64,000 nucleotides of DNA from Ktedonobacteraceae bacterium. Lineage in GTDB: Bacteria > Chloroflexota > Ktedonobacteria > Ktedonobacterales > Ktedonobacteraceae. Numbering within the stretch: position 1 is the stretch's first letter; every line of letters begins with the position of its first letter. A program made the translations under genes and the position numbers. Location of the stretch: the NCBI GenBank assembly GCA_035653615.1, contig DASRBN010000012.1, positions 1-64,000 on the forward strand, written 5' to 3'. The notes beneath the pieces were generated by a model that saw nothing but the letters and a program-made list of their open reading frames with translations, was not told where the DNA came from and did no database searches. Below are positions 44,985 through 53,135 of this stretch, in pieces.

Positions 44985-46430
44985 TCATGCTACTGCCGTT
45001 GTGGAAACATGAGGCACTACGGCTGGGGAAGCGGTTGCAATCAGCGAAGGCTCCATTACTGGAACTGCCGGTATCGAAAGGCTCGCGCGCAGTTCCTGCA
45101 ATGTATCTTCCAGGCGATTGAGGATAGTATCGATCTCCTCGCGCGTAATGACCAGCGGCGGCTCAACACGAATCACACGCGAGTTATTGAGCGTGCCTGA
45201 GATGAGAACTCCGCGCTTGAAGAGACCCGAGGCGACAGCATAGCCAACGTCATCATTCACGAAGTGCTGGCCGATCAACAACCCCTTCCCGGTAATGCCG
45301 GTGTACACATCGGGATGGCGTGCGGCAATGCCCTTCAATTGCTGGATAAAGTAGGTGCCTTTTTCAGCCGCCTGCTCGGGAAGGCGCTCTTCAAGTGTCA
45401 CATTGATCGCGGCGATAGCAGCGGCGCAGGCCAGCGGGTTGCCACCGGTCGTGGTCGTATGAATGAAAGGATTGCTGTTCATCACGCTCCAGATTTTGGG
45501 CGTGGACATGAAAGCGCCGATGGGCATGACACCACCACCGAGAGCCTTCGCGGAAGTGATAATATCGGGGGCAACATCCCAATGCTCAACACCCCACAAT
45601 TTGCCGGTACGCCCCATACCGGTCTGCACCTCATCCGCTATCAGTAATACCTCATATTCATCGCAAATCTGACGCAGGCGCGGCCAAAAATCATCAGGGG
45701 GAACAATGGCGCCAGCTTCACCCTGCACCGGTTCCATGATGACGGCAGCAATATCGTTGCCGACCTCGCGCGCGATGCGCAACTGCTGCTCAACCGCGTC
45801 GGCATCGCCGTAAGGCACGTGAAAGACGTTGTTGTGCAGGGGCATGGCAGGGCGACGGAAGATGGCCTTGCCTGTGAGGGATAAAGAACCGGCGGTCTTA
45901 CCGTGGAAGCCGCGCACAGCAGCAATGAAGCCACTCTTGCGCGTGTACAATTTGGCGAGTTTCATCGCGCCTTCAACGGCCTCTGTCCCGCTGCTGACGA
46001 AGAAGCTATACTGGATATCGCCCGGGGTAATCTCGGCCAGCAGATGGGCAAGCATACCGCGCAGGGGATCAAGTAGTTCCTGCGTCGGCAAAGGGCTTTT
46101 TTCTAATTGTGCCTGAACGGCCCTCACGACTTTGGGATGAGTCCAACCGAGGTTGAATAACCCGAACCCACCCAGGCAATCGATGTATTCGCGGCCCAGC
46201 ACATCCCTGAAGGTTGCACCATGCCCCGTCCATTCGACTGCCGCAAAGTCACCAGCCTCGGCGACCGATTTGCGGTACTCGATAAACCCGCTGTTGTAAT
46301 ACCTGGCAAAGTTGCTGACAGTGGTTTCGATCAACCACTCCGCCTCGCTTTTGCCCAGGCGCGGTTTTTGCACAATATCAAGGTACCGCTGCGAATCGTT
46401 GAGGGCCTTGAGTAAGCCATCGCTACTCAT
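44985..46430 (-). CDS. class III aminotransferase (putrescine/lysine-type)
   Basis: A 481-residue PLP-dependent class III aminotransferase. SSGTEAVEGAMKLA (about 146-159), FHGKTAGSLSLTG, D266 (IADEVQTGMGR) and PLP lysine K295 (TSAKALGGG) are present. The long N-terminal extension (about 60 residues) and the sequence style match putrescine aminotransferase (PatA/YgjG). It would transfer the amino group of putrescine or cadaverine to 2-oxoglutarate, giving the aldehyde for the downstream ALDH. The C-terminal 30 residues are a low-complexity tail. The start has AAAGG upstream. Confidence 0.87.
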   Translation of the reverse strand: MSSDGLLKALNDSQRYLDIVQKPRLGKSEAEWLIETTVSNFARYYNSGFIEYRKSVAEAGDFAAVEWTGHGATFRDVLGREYIDCLGGFGLFNLGWTHPKVVRAVQAQLEKSPLPTQELLDPLRGMLAHLLAEITPGDIQYSFFVSSGTEAVEGAMKLAKLYTRKSGFIAAVRGFHGKTAGSLSLTGKAIFRRPAMPLHNNVFHVPYGDADAVEQQLRIAREVGNDIAAVIMEPVQGEAGAIVPPDDFWPRLRQICDEYEVLLIADEVQTGMGRTGKLWGVEHWDVAPDIITSAKALGGGVMPIGAFMSTPKIWSVMNSNPFIHTTTTGGNPLACAAAIAAINVTLEERLPEQAAEKGTYFIQQLKGIAARHPDVYTGITGKGLLIGQHFVNDDVGYAVASGLFKRGVLISGTLNNSRVIRVEPPLVITREEIDTILNRLEDTLQELRASLSIPAVPVMEPSLIATASPAVVPHVSTTAVA

Positions 46431-46986
46431 AAAAAACCTTTCTCGTTAAGCGGACGAATAATAACTACTCACACCGACCCGCCTATCGGCTTAGCACTCT
46501 CTCTATTTCTCATCATTAATGGCTATAAGAAAACGAGGTGCTTGTAAGTAGTAAGGCGCCTATCCCTGGGGATAAACGCAAGGAAAAACTAAGGACGCTT
46601 GCTTGTGAATAGAATGAGATAAAGCTGAATAAACTCAGGCTATCCGCAAGAAAGCCAGACATTGTAAGAAGTGGAATCAATAGTGAGATGCTGAAATGTA
46701 CAAAAACACTTCAAGCAGCCGGGTTCAATTCGTATGGATGGGGAGAAGGCGGTTCAGGGGTAGCAGGTAGACAGGTGGAAGCCGCGAAATACGTAGTATT
46801 TCGGAATGTAACGGCCTCGTTTTTTTCCCGGAATCTCGGTAATTTTCACGGAAAACACCTGGTTTCTTTGCATTTTTTGCGATGTAGCAATTCCTCTTTT
46901 CTTAGTATAGCCTATAAAGCGCGTAGAAGCAAGTCTTTTTTCAACCTGTTGACGCTGCTCTACTATACATGGTACTATCACTTAAA
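46431..46986. other. non-coding divergent region
   Basis: About 560 bases upstream of the aminotransferase (minus) and of the regulator gene (plus). A 104-codon plus-strand frame at 46688-47002 has no ribosome site and an unnatural composition, and I treat it as accidental. No promoter or RNA was identified with confidence. Confidence 0.3.
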
Positions 46987-47026
46987 GGAATCCTCTCCGT
47001 AGGAGCTTTTCGAGGATTCCACTACA
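46987..47026. repeat. family D palindrome variant
   Basis: GGAATCCTC (46987-46995) and GAGGATTCC (47012-47020) with centre TCCGTAGGAG, followed by ACTACA. The arms differ from other copies but the layout and the ACTACA end are those of family D. Confidence 0.55.
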
Positions 47027-47103
47027 TTCTGGAGATCCATATAACTGTAAACATCACCCGGGACGCGTATCTGGAATCAGGCTTGAAGCAAAGGTAGAGC
47101 AAA

Positions 47104-48084
47104 TTGGGAACATCATCCTGGCGTGAGCTGCTTAAGACCATCGTCAGCATCCCAGCAGAGCGCAATCGCCTCGCTGAGGCTGCCGGAGTGCGCTCGATTA
47201 CATTGATGCGCTGGATTAGTGAAGCTGCCCAGCCACGTCCTGAGAACATGCGCCGCCTGATTCAGGCCCTCCCACCCCAGTATCGAGAACAATTCCTGGA
47301 ACTGCTCGAGCAAGAAGGTGGGGAGATTCCTATTCTTTCAACGAACGAAATCGTCGAACAGCACGAGATCCCTTTCACCCTGATCGATGAGATTCTGCGA
47401 ACGCGCGCAACTACTGCTGATGCGCTCCGCTTCTGGGCCGTCAGCAGAATGATTCTACAACATGCGTTGCGACACCTTGATCCCGAATCTTCAGGCATGG
47501 CTATAACAGTGGTTCGCTGCATGCCTCCGACGCAAGACGGAAAAGTTCATAGTCTGCGTGAAAGCATAGTATATGGAACGCCTCCCTGGCATAACGAAGC
47601 GGAGCAACAAGGGTTGTTCCTGGGAGCAGAGTCGCTTGCCGGATATGTGGTGGCAACCTGCCACCCGGCCGCCATTCAGAACCTGCAAGACAATACCAAC
47701 TATATCCCTTCTCAGCAAGGCGAGTATGAAGTAAGCGCTGCCGCGGCACCTCTCCTTTTCGCGGGCCGTATAGCAGGTTGCCTGCTCTTTTCCAGCACTC
47801 AGGCGGATTATTTTAACGAGTCCCGCTTCCCATATATCCAGGCCTATACTCACTTGATGACCCTGGCGCTCGATCCCGAGGATTTTCACCATTCCTCGCT
47901 CATCGATTTGCGTGTAATGCCATCCCTGCAAATACAGCGAACATATCTTGCCGATTATAAAAAGCGCGTGCAGCAGATACTGCGCGATTCTTTACAAAAA
48001 GGAGAACCTATAACATTTCTTGATGCAGAGCAGATGGCCTGGCAATATCTTGAAGAGTTGCTGCTGAGTCTGCCTCATCAATAG
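47104..48084 (+). CDS. HTH-GAF transcriptional regulator
   Basis: A 326-residue protein. Residues about 12-65 (ERNRLAEAAGVRSITLMRWI) form an XRE-like helix-turn-helix, and residues about 95-260 look like a GAF sensor domain (FWAVSRMILQHALRHLDPE, LLFAGRIAGCLLFSS). The start is TTG at 47104 with a weak AAAGG-type site. Such single-chain regulators bind a small molecule or respond to redox in the GAF domain; the ligand is unknown. A methyltransferase gene begins 41 bases after its stop and may be its target or partner. Confidence 0.65.
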   Translation: MGTSSWRELLKTIVSIPAERNRLAEAAGVRSITLMRWISEAAQPRPENMRRLIQALPPQYREQFLELLEQEGGEIPILSTNEIVEQHEIPFTLIDEILRTRATTADALRFWAVSRMILQHALRHLDPESSGMAITVVRCMPPTQDGKVHSLRESIVYGTPPWHNEAEQQGLFLGAESLAGYVVATCHPAAIQNLQDNTNYIPSQQGEYEVSAAAAPLLFAGRIAGCLLFSSTQADYFNESRFPYIQAYTHLMTLALDPEDFHHSSLIDLRVMPSLQIQRTYLADYKKRVQQILRDSLQKGEPITFLDAEQMAWQYLEELLLSLPHQ

Positions 48085-48125
48085 GAATATAAAGGTACAG
48101 CGAATACAAAGTGAGGAGCACTACG

Positions 48126-49013
48126 ATGGCAACGACACCGGAGCCTTATGGTTTACGGTCTAATGAAAGCGACTACTTTATCCAGGACAGTGGCGCAGAA
48201 CTTGCGCGTCTTGTAGAGCAAGAACGGGCATTCGAACAGGCCCTCGGCGGCCTACTACCGGAATACGCAGATGAAGAAGCATTTGCAAGCTCACTTCATC
48301 GCATACTCGATGTCGCCTGTGGTTCCGGCGGGTGGGCGCTCACGCTGGCCCATACATATCCACATCTGGAAGTGATGGGCTGCGATATTGATGAACGAAT
48401 GATCGGCTATGCCAACTCGCAGGCCCAGGTAGGAAAGCTGGACAATGCCAGCTTCCGCGTGATGGATGCGCGCAAACCACTGGATTATCCAGATGACTAC
48501 TTCGACCTGGTAAATGCTCGTTGGATGGCTGTTATTGGAACTGCGGCATGGCCGGGAGCTGTGAGGGAGATGTTTCGCATCACCCGCCCTGGGGGTATCA
48601 TCCGGCTGACCGAGAGCGAAGATTTCAGTATTACCAGCAGTCCAGCTTTTGAGCGCTGGAGTGTGCTTATGTTGCAAGCACTCAAACGAGCAGGAACCGG
48701 CTTCTCTCCTACAGGCCGTACCGGCGGTCAGACCGTCATGCTACGTCACTTCCTGCGTGACGCCGGATGCCAGAATATTGAAGAGAGGGTATTCCCTATC
48801 AACTGGTCGGCAGGAACCGACAGCCACGAACCGATGGTGATCGATCACCTGGCAATTGTCAAGTTAAGCCAGCCATTCATCATACGCTTTGGCATGGCTA
48901 CCCAGGAAGAACTTGACCGGTTATATGCAGAGGCCGAAGTCGAGATGCGGCTCGACGATTTCTGCGCATTATGGTACCTCTACACCATCTGGGGCCAAAA
49001 ACCCGCGGAATAA
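48126..49013 (+). CDS. SAM-dependent methyltransferase (class I)
   Basis: A 295-residue Rossmann-type methyltransferase. Motif I ILDVACGSGGW (about 62-72), the acidic ribose-binding residue in GCDIDERM, and motif VI-type MFRITRPGGIIRL are present. It resembles UbiE/COQ5-like proteins that methylate small molecules. ATG at 48126 with GAGGAG 8 bases before it is chosen over a GTG at 48111 inside that site. It follows an HTH-GAF regulator. Substrate unknown. Confidence 0.85.
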   Translation: MATTPEPYGLRSNESDYFIQDSGAELARLVEQERAFEQALGGLLPEYADEEAFASSLHRILDVACGSGGWALTLAHTYPHLEVMGCDIDERMIGYANSQAQVGKLDNASFRVMDARKPLDYPDDYFDLVNARWMAVIGTAAWPGAVREMFRITRPGGIIRLTESEDFSITSSPAFERWSVLMLQALKRAGTGFSPTGRTGGQTVMLRHFLRDAGCQNIEERVFPINWSAGTDSHEPMVIDHLAIVKLSQPFIIRFGMATQEELDRLYAEAEVEMRLDDFCALWYLYTIWGQKPAE

Positions 49014-49091
49014 TATCTAAAGCCATCAGTATACCTACGGGAGAACCATCTTCGAACGCGCAGTACCGGTTGCGTAACATTGAACACAACC

Positions 49092-49138
49092 ACAAAATGA
49101 GGGGCGGTTTATAGTGTATGAACCACCCCTCATTTTGT
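49092..49138. terminator. strong bidirectional terminator
   Basis: An 18-bp stem with one mismatch (49092-49109 with 49121-49138; core AAAATGAGGGG) and an 11-nt loop, with A and T runs at the ends. It closes the regulator-methyltransferase unit and separates it from the hydrogenase region. Confidence 0.85.
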
Positions 49139-49279
49139 TTGTAACACACTCGGCCATTCCAGACCCGCCTTTACACCTGAAATTCTTTAAACTCTTCTAT
49201 AATAAACTCTACTAATATTGTTATATTAGAATATGCTGAGAAAGTTCTACAGTTATCTAATAATTAGCCTGGTCACGTA

Positions 49280-49308
49280 TTGATTAATGCTCAATTGTGT
49301 GCTACACT
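49280..49308 (+). promoter_or_regulatory. candidate sigma-70-type promoter
   Basis: TTGATT (49280-49285) and TACACT (49303-49308) with a 17-base spacer. If used for hhyS the leader RNA would be about 700 bases. Moderate matches only, so it may be chance. Confidence 0.3.
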
Positions 49309-49641
49309 CGAAAAAGAGACCACAGATGGCCCATGAGAAGCGCCCTACCAGGCTCACAGCCGGGAGAATATCTCATAGTATACCGTCGAAACTGTCCAGT
49401 TTTACTTGAGACTGAAGTAATCTAAAGGACTACCCGAAGTACCTCGCAAATACTGATCGTTGTTCTTTAGTTATTTCTTAAGTAAGCTGCCTTTTCAGTA
49501 ATGGCGGAAGGATAAAGCATCAGTTGCTGCGAACCTTTCCCTACTGAACCAGGATGCGAGAGAAGCAAGCCTATGACGTGGTTATTTTTAGAGGCTTTTG
49601 CATTCACACCCTCCAGATGCAATTTCTTTGTTACGTCAAAA

Positions 49642-49665
49642 TTCGATGTAATAAACTTCGACGTA
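49642..49665. promoter_or_regulatory. direct repeats, possible regulator site
   Basis: TTCGATGTA (49642-49650) and TTCGACGTA (49657-49665), 15 bases apart start to start. Flanking TACGTC/GACGTA and AAAATTC/GAATTTT inverted repeats interlock with them. The site could be a protein-binding tandem or an RNA pseudoknot; neither is proven. Confidence 0.25.
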
Positions 49666-49746
49666 GAATTTTCTCTGTTACTGTTTTAGCCCCTAAAAGG
49701 TAATCTGCCCAGGCAAGCAGGCGTATTATTTAAAAGGAGGGTTTAA

Positions 49747-49857
49747 GTGGTGGGAATTTCGGTCGTTGACGAACGAGATACGCAAGGATGCAGTATTTCA
49801 ATGTCGTTTCACCTCACTTTTGCAACACTGCATCATTTCCGGACTTCCTATATTTGA
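49747..49857 (+). CDS. possible 36-residue leader peptide
   Basis: GTG at 49747 follows a strong AAGGAGGG site and opens a 36-codon frame starting VVGISVVDERDTQGCSI and ending HHFRTSYI. It lies 157 bases before hhyS. The ribosome site is better than that of many genes here, but the peptide has no recognised family and might be chance. If translated it could be a leader or a small hydrogenase-linked peptide. Confidence 0.3.
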   Translation: MVGISVVDERDTQGCSISMSFHLTFATLHHFRTSYI

Positions 49858-50014
49858 GAGGAGGTATGCAAGCAAGGATTTAGCCGGTTGCCAGATTCGC
49901 GAAACCCCTGATCGTCGTAAAGTTTAGCAGAGGCATTTTCCGTAGGTTGTAGTTACGGTTAATTTATGCAACTGTTTAAGATGCTCGCAGTGGCATCGTT
50001 CAAGGAGGTACAAC

Positions 50015-51043
50015 ATGGCGACCAAAGTGGAGGATGTCCACGTTATCTGGATTGTGGAGGGGTTGGGATGTGAGGGGGACACAATCTCGGTCACCGCGGC
50101 GACCCAGCCCAGCATAGAAGATGTTGTGTTAGGCGCCATCCCTGGCCTGCCCAGGGTTCACATCCATAACAAGTGTATTGCCTTTGAGTGGGGCAAAGAC
50201 TTTATGGATTGGTGGTACAAAGCGGAGCGCGGTGAACTCGATCCTTTTGTTCTCGTCTTTGAAGGCTCGGTGCCAAACGAAAAGATCAAGGCCGAGGGCT
50301 ACTGGGCGGCCCTGGGTGTCGATCCCGCAACAGATCAGCCTATCCCCGTGACTGATTGGATTGATCGCCTGGCGCCTAAAGCGCTAGCAGTGGTCGCGGT
50401 AGGGACCTGCGCCACCTATGGTGGCATTCACGCTATGCAGGGCAATCCCACAGGTGCCATGGGTGTTGCCGACTACCTGGGCTGGAACTGGAAATCTAAA
50501 GCCGGCATTCCCATCATTAACGTCCCCGGATGTCCTGTGCAGCCGGATAACTTCATGGAGACCATCCTTTACCTGCTCTATATGGCAGCTGGCATGGCCC
50601 CTATGATTCCCCTGGATAAGGAAGGACGGCCCACCTGGCTGTTCGGAAAAACCGTTCACGAAGGCTGCGACCGCGCCGGTTATTACGAGCAGGGCGATTT
50701 TGCTACCGAGTATGGCTCTCCCAAATGTCTTGTGAAGCTGGGCTGCTGGGGTCCCGTTGTGAACTGCAACGTGCCGAAGCGAGGTTGGATGAACGGCATT
50801 GGAGGCTGCCCGAACGTCGGCGGAATCTGCATCGGCTGTACCATGCCAGGATTCCCCGATAAATTTATGCCTTTCATGGATGAGCCAACCGGTGCGAAGA
50901 TATCGACGAATTTGATCAGCACCTACGGTAATGTGATTCGCAGGCTGCGCAGTCTCACCAATAGCACCGACAACAAGGAGCCATCCTGGAGGCACAAGGG
51001 TAAGGAACTCACGACAGGCTACCAGCCCACATGGCGTCGATAA
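50015..51043 (+). CDS. hhyS: [NiFe]-hydrogenase small subunit, group 1h (actinobacterial type)
   Basis: A 342-residue electron-transfer subunit of a high-affinity, oxygen-tolerant H2-oxidising enzyme. Proximal cluster ligands are C19, C132 and C173; the usual second cysteine of CxGC is aspartate here (CEGD, D22), the 3Cys-1Asp site known from the Ralstonia eutropha actinobacterial-type enzyme. Distal ligands are H215, C218, C238 and C244. The medial site has four cysteines (C251, C265, C272, C275), implying [4Fe-4S] rather than [3Fe-4S]. There is no Tat signal, as expected for this group. AAGGAGG precedes the ATG. Confidence 0.95.
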   Translation: MATKVEDVHVIWIVEGLGCEGDTISVTAATQPSIEDVVLGAIPGLPRVHIHNKCIAFEWGKDFMDWWYKAERGELDPFVLVFEGSVPNEKIKAEGYWAALGVDPATDQPIPVTDWIDRLAPKALAVVAVGTCATYGGIHAMQGNPTGAMGVADYLGWNWKSKAGIPIINVPGCPVQPDNFMETILYLLYMAAGMAPMIPLDKEGRPTWLFGKTVHEGCDRAGYYEQGDFATEYGSPKCLVKLGCWGPVVNCNVPKRGWMNGIGGCPNVGGICIGCTMPGFPDKFMPFMDEPTGAKISTNLISTYGNVIRRLRSLTNSTDNKEPSWRHKGKELTTGYQPTWRR

Positions 51044-51063
51044 CCAGTACAAGTACAGGTACC

Positions 51064-51092
51064 CTGTAGGGACAGTGCCTCGTGCCTGTCCT
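51064..51092. repeat. family C repeat between hhyS and hhyL
   Basis: CTGTAGGGACAGTGCCTCGT followed by GCCTGTCCT. It lies inside the operon, 20 bases after hhyS and 25 bases before the hhyL ribosome site. Confidence 0.7.
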
Positions 51093-51123
51093 CGCCGGAA
51101 TCCCTAGTAAAGGAGACAGTAAT

Positions 51124-52920
51124 ATGGCTACAGAGGTCAAACGCGGTGAGACCCCAACCGAGCCGCCACAACTTGTAGAGATGTCCTGGGATCCGATGAC
51201 GCGCATCGTTGGCAGCCTGGGCATCTATACCAAGATCGATTTCAAGCAGCGCAAGGTGGTTGAGGCCTTCAGCAGTTCCCATATCTTCCGTGGCTACAGC
51301 ATTTTCATGAAGGGCAAAGACCCACGCGATGCCCACTTCATCACGAGCCGCATTTGTGGCATCTGCGGCGACAATCACGCCACCTGCTCCGTCTACACAC
51401 AGAACATGGCCTATGGCGTCAAACCACCGGCCATCGGCGAATGGATCATCAACCTGGGCGAAGCAGCAGAGTACATGTTCGACCACAACATCTTCCAGGA
51501 AAACCTGGTCGGTGTTGACTTCTGCGAGCAGATGGTCAAAGAGACCAACCCAGAGGTACTCGAGAAGGCGAACAATACGCCCGCACCACACGCGGCAGAT
51601 CACGGCTATCGCACCATCGGCGATATCATGCGCTCGCTCAACCCTTTCACCGGTGAGTTCTACCGTGAAGCACTCCACGTGAGTCGCTATACGCGTGAGG
51701 CGTTCTGCTTGATGGAGGGCCGCCACGTCCATCCCTCGACGCTCTATCCCGGCGGTGTTGGAACCGTCGCCACCGTGCAGCTCTTCACGGACTACCTGGT
51801 CCGCCTGATGAGATACATCGAATTCATGAAGAAGGTCGTGCCGATGCACGACGACCTGTTCGACTTCTGGTACGAGGCCCTGCCCGGCTATGAGCAGGTC
51901 GGCTACCGCCGGACACTGCTGGGTTGCTGGGGATCGTTCCAGGACCCCGACGTGTGCGACTACGATTATCGCACCATGGATAAATGGGGACGCGCCATGT
52001 TTGTGACTCCGGGAGTTGTCGTGGACGGCAAGCTCGTCACCACGAGCCTGGTCGATATCAACCTCGGCATTCGCATCCTGCTTGGCAGCTCCTATTATCA
52101 GGACTGGGAGAACGAAAGAACCTACGTGGATCGCGACCCACTCGGCAATCCGGTCGATAAGCGCCATCCCTGGAACCAGACGACCATCCCCAGGCCGCAG
52201 AAGCGCGACTTCAACGACAAGTATAGCTGGACGATGTCGCCGCGCTGGTACGATAAGCGCACCGGCGATTACCTGGCGCTCGATACCGGCGGTGGACCGC
52301 TCGCACGCCTGTGGGCAACGGCTCTGGCCGGACTGGTGAACCTGAACGGGTATGTCGAGGCCACCGGAAACAGCGTCAAGATTCGACTGCCGAAGACGGC
52401 TCTGAAGCCGGAGGTGGAGTTCGAGTGGAAGATTCCGCATTGGAGCAACGCCATTGAGCGCGACCGCGCGCGAACGTACTTCCAGGCCTATGCTGCCGCC
52501 GTCGGTCTATACTGCGTGGAAAAGGCGCTTGCCGAGTTGCATAAAGGTCATACTCAGACCTGGAGCGACTTCACGGTGCCAAAGGAAGCTATCGGCTGCG
52601 GCTTCCACGAGGCCGTGCGCGGTGTGCTTTCTCACCACATGGTCATCGAGAACGGCAAGATCGCCAATTATCATCCGTACCCGCCTACGCCGTGGAATGG
52701 CAGCGTGCGTGATATCTATGGCACCCCCGGCCCATACGAGGATGCCGTGCAGCACACACCGATCTTCGAGCAGAATGGCCCGGACACCTTCAAGGGTATC
52801 GATATCATGCGAGCCGTTCGCAGCTTCGACCCCTGCCTGCCATGCGGTGTCCATATGTACCTGGGCGAAGGGAAAGAGCTGCAGAAGGTTCTTTCACCAA
52901 CCTTCGGCGTACACCAGTAG
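51124..52920 (+). CDS. hhyL: [NiFe]-hydrogenase large subunit, group 1h
   Basis: A 598-residue catalytic subunit. The two nickel-binding motifs are RICGICGDNHATC (C78, C81) and DPCLPCGVH (C571, C574). The maturation protease would cut after H577, removing 21 residues. The sequence matches the group 1h (formerly group 5) enzymes that scavenge atmospheric H2. The first 14 residues of the longer frame (from 51082) are rejected: ATG at 51124 has AAAGGAG and the region before it is a family C repeat. The TAG stop comes from another family C copy. Confidence 0.95.
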   Translation: MATEVKRGETPTEPPQLVEMSWDPMTRIVGSLGIYTKIDFKQRKVVEAFSSSHIFRGYSIFMKGKDPRDAHFITSRICGICGDNHATCSVYTQNMAYGVKPPAIGEWIINLGEAAEYMFDHNIFQENLVGVDFCEQMVKETNPEVLEKANNTPAPHAADHGYRTIGDIMRSLNPFTGEFYREALHVSRYTREAFCLMEGRHVHPSTLYPGGVGTVATVQLFTDYLVRLMRYIEFMKKVVPMHDDLFDFWYEALPGYEQVGYRRTLLGCWGSFQDPDVCDYDYRTMDKWGRAMFVTPGVVVDGKLVTTSLVDINLGIRILLGSSYYQDWENERTYVDRDPLGNPVDKRHPWNQTTIPRPQKRDFNDKYSWTMSPRWYDKRTGDYLALDTGGGPLARLWATALAGLVNLNGYVEATGNSVKIRLPKTALKPEVEFEWKIPHWSNAIERDRARTYFQAYAAAVGLYCVEKALAELHKGHTQTWSDFTVPKEAIGCGFHEAVRGVLSHHMVIENGKIANYHPYPPTPWNGSVRDIYGTPGPYEDAVQHTPIFEQNGPDTFKGIDIMRAVRSFDPCLPCGVHMYLGEGKELQKVLSPTFGVHQ

Positions 52921-53019
52921 GGACAGCGGCTTGTCCCTGCCCCGTGGCCCTGAGGCGGACAGGAACCTGTAGGACAGCGCCTCGTGCCTGTCCTGGTATG
53001 GGGGACGAGGACAGGTAAC
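52917..53019. repeat. family C repeat cluster supplying the hhyL stop
   Basis: GTAGGGACAGCGGCTTGTCC opens the element; a second partial copy (GTAGGACAGCGCCTCGTGCC) and a third (GACGAGGACAGG) follow. The TAG of the first copy is the hhyL stop codon. Confidence 0.7.
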
Positions 53020-53135
53020 CAGGCCACCATTAGCGCGTTTTGAGGTAATGCAGGAATCCGCAATTGTTGCGCTTCCTGCATTGCCGACTCATAAACAGAC
53101 CAGCCTGTAATATGCTGGTCAGAGGAGCAAGGGTA

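Larger units (their letters stand above)
49139..50002. other. long leader region of the hydrogenase operon
   Basis: About 860 bases with no full-size gene. It is AT-rich near 49190-49300. It holds a candidate promoter (49280-49308), a pair of direct repeats (49642-49665) and a 36-codon frame with a strong ribosome site (49747-49857). The length suggests multi-input regulation, but no known riboswitch was recognised. Confidence 0.4.

Noticed and set aside
46718-46740. GGGTTCAATTC resembling a tRNA T-loop
   Set aside because: No matching acceptor, D or anticodon stems could be built around it.
46688-47002. A 104-codon plus-strand frame before the HTH-GAF gene
   Set aside because: No ribosome site, odd composition, no known motif, and its end runs into a family D repeat.
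49573-49689. A 38-codon frame with an FDVINFDV repeat in the hydrogenase leader
   Set aside because: Weak ribosome site; the repetition comes from the DNA direct repeats rather than a protein pattern.
51019-52440. A 473-codon minus-strand frame opposite hhyL
   Set aside because: It is the antisense shadow of a GC-rich conserved gene; the protein has no recognised motif and hhyL is certain.
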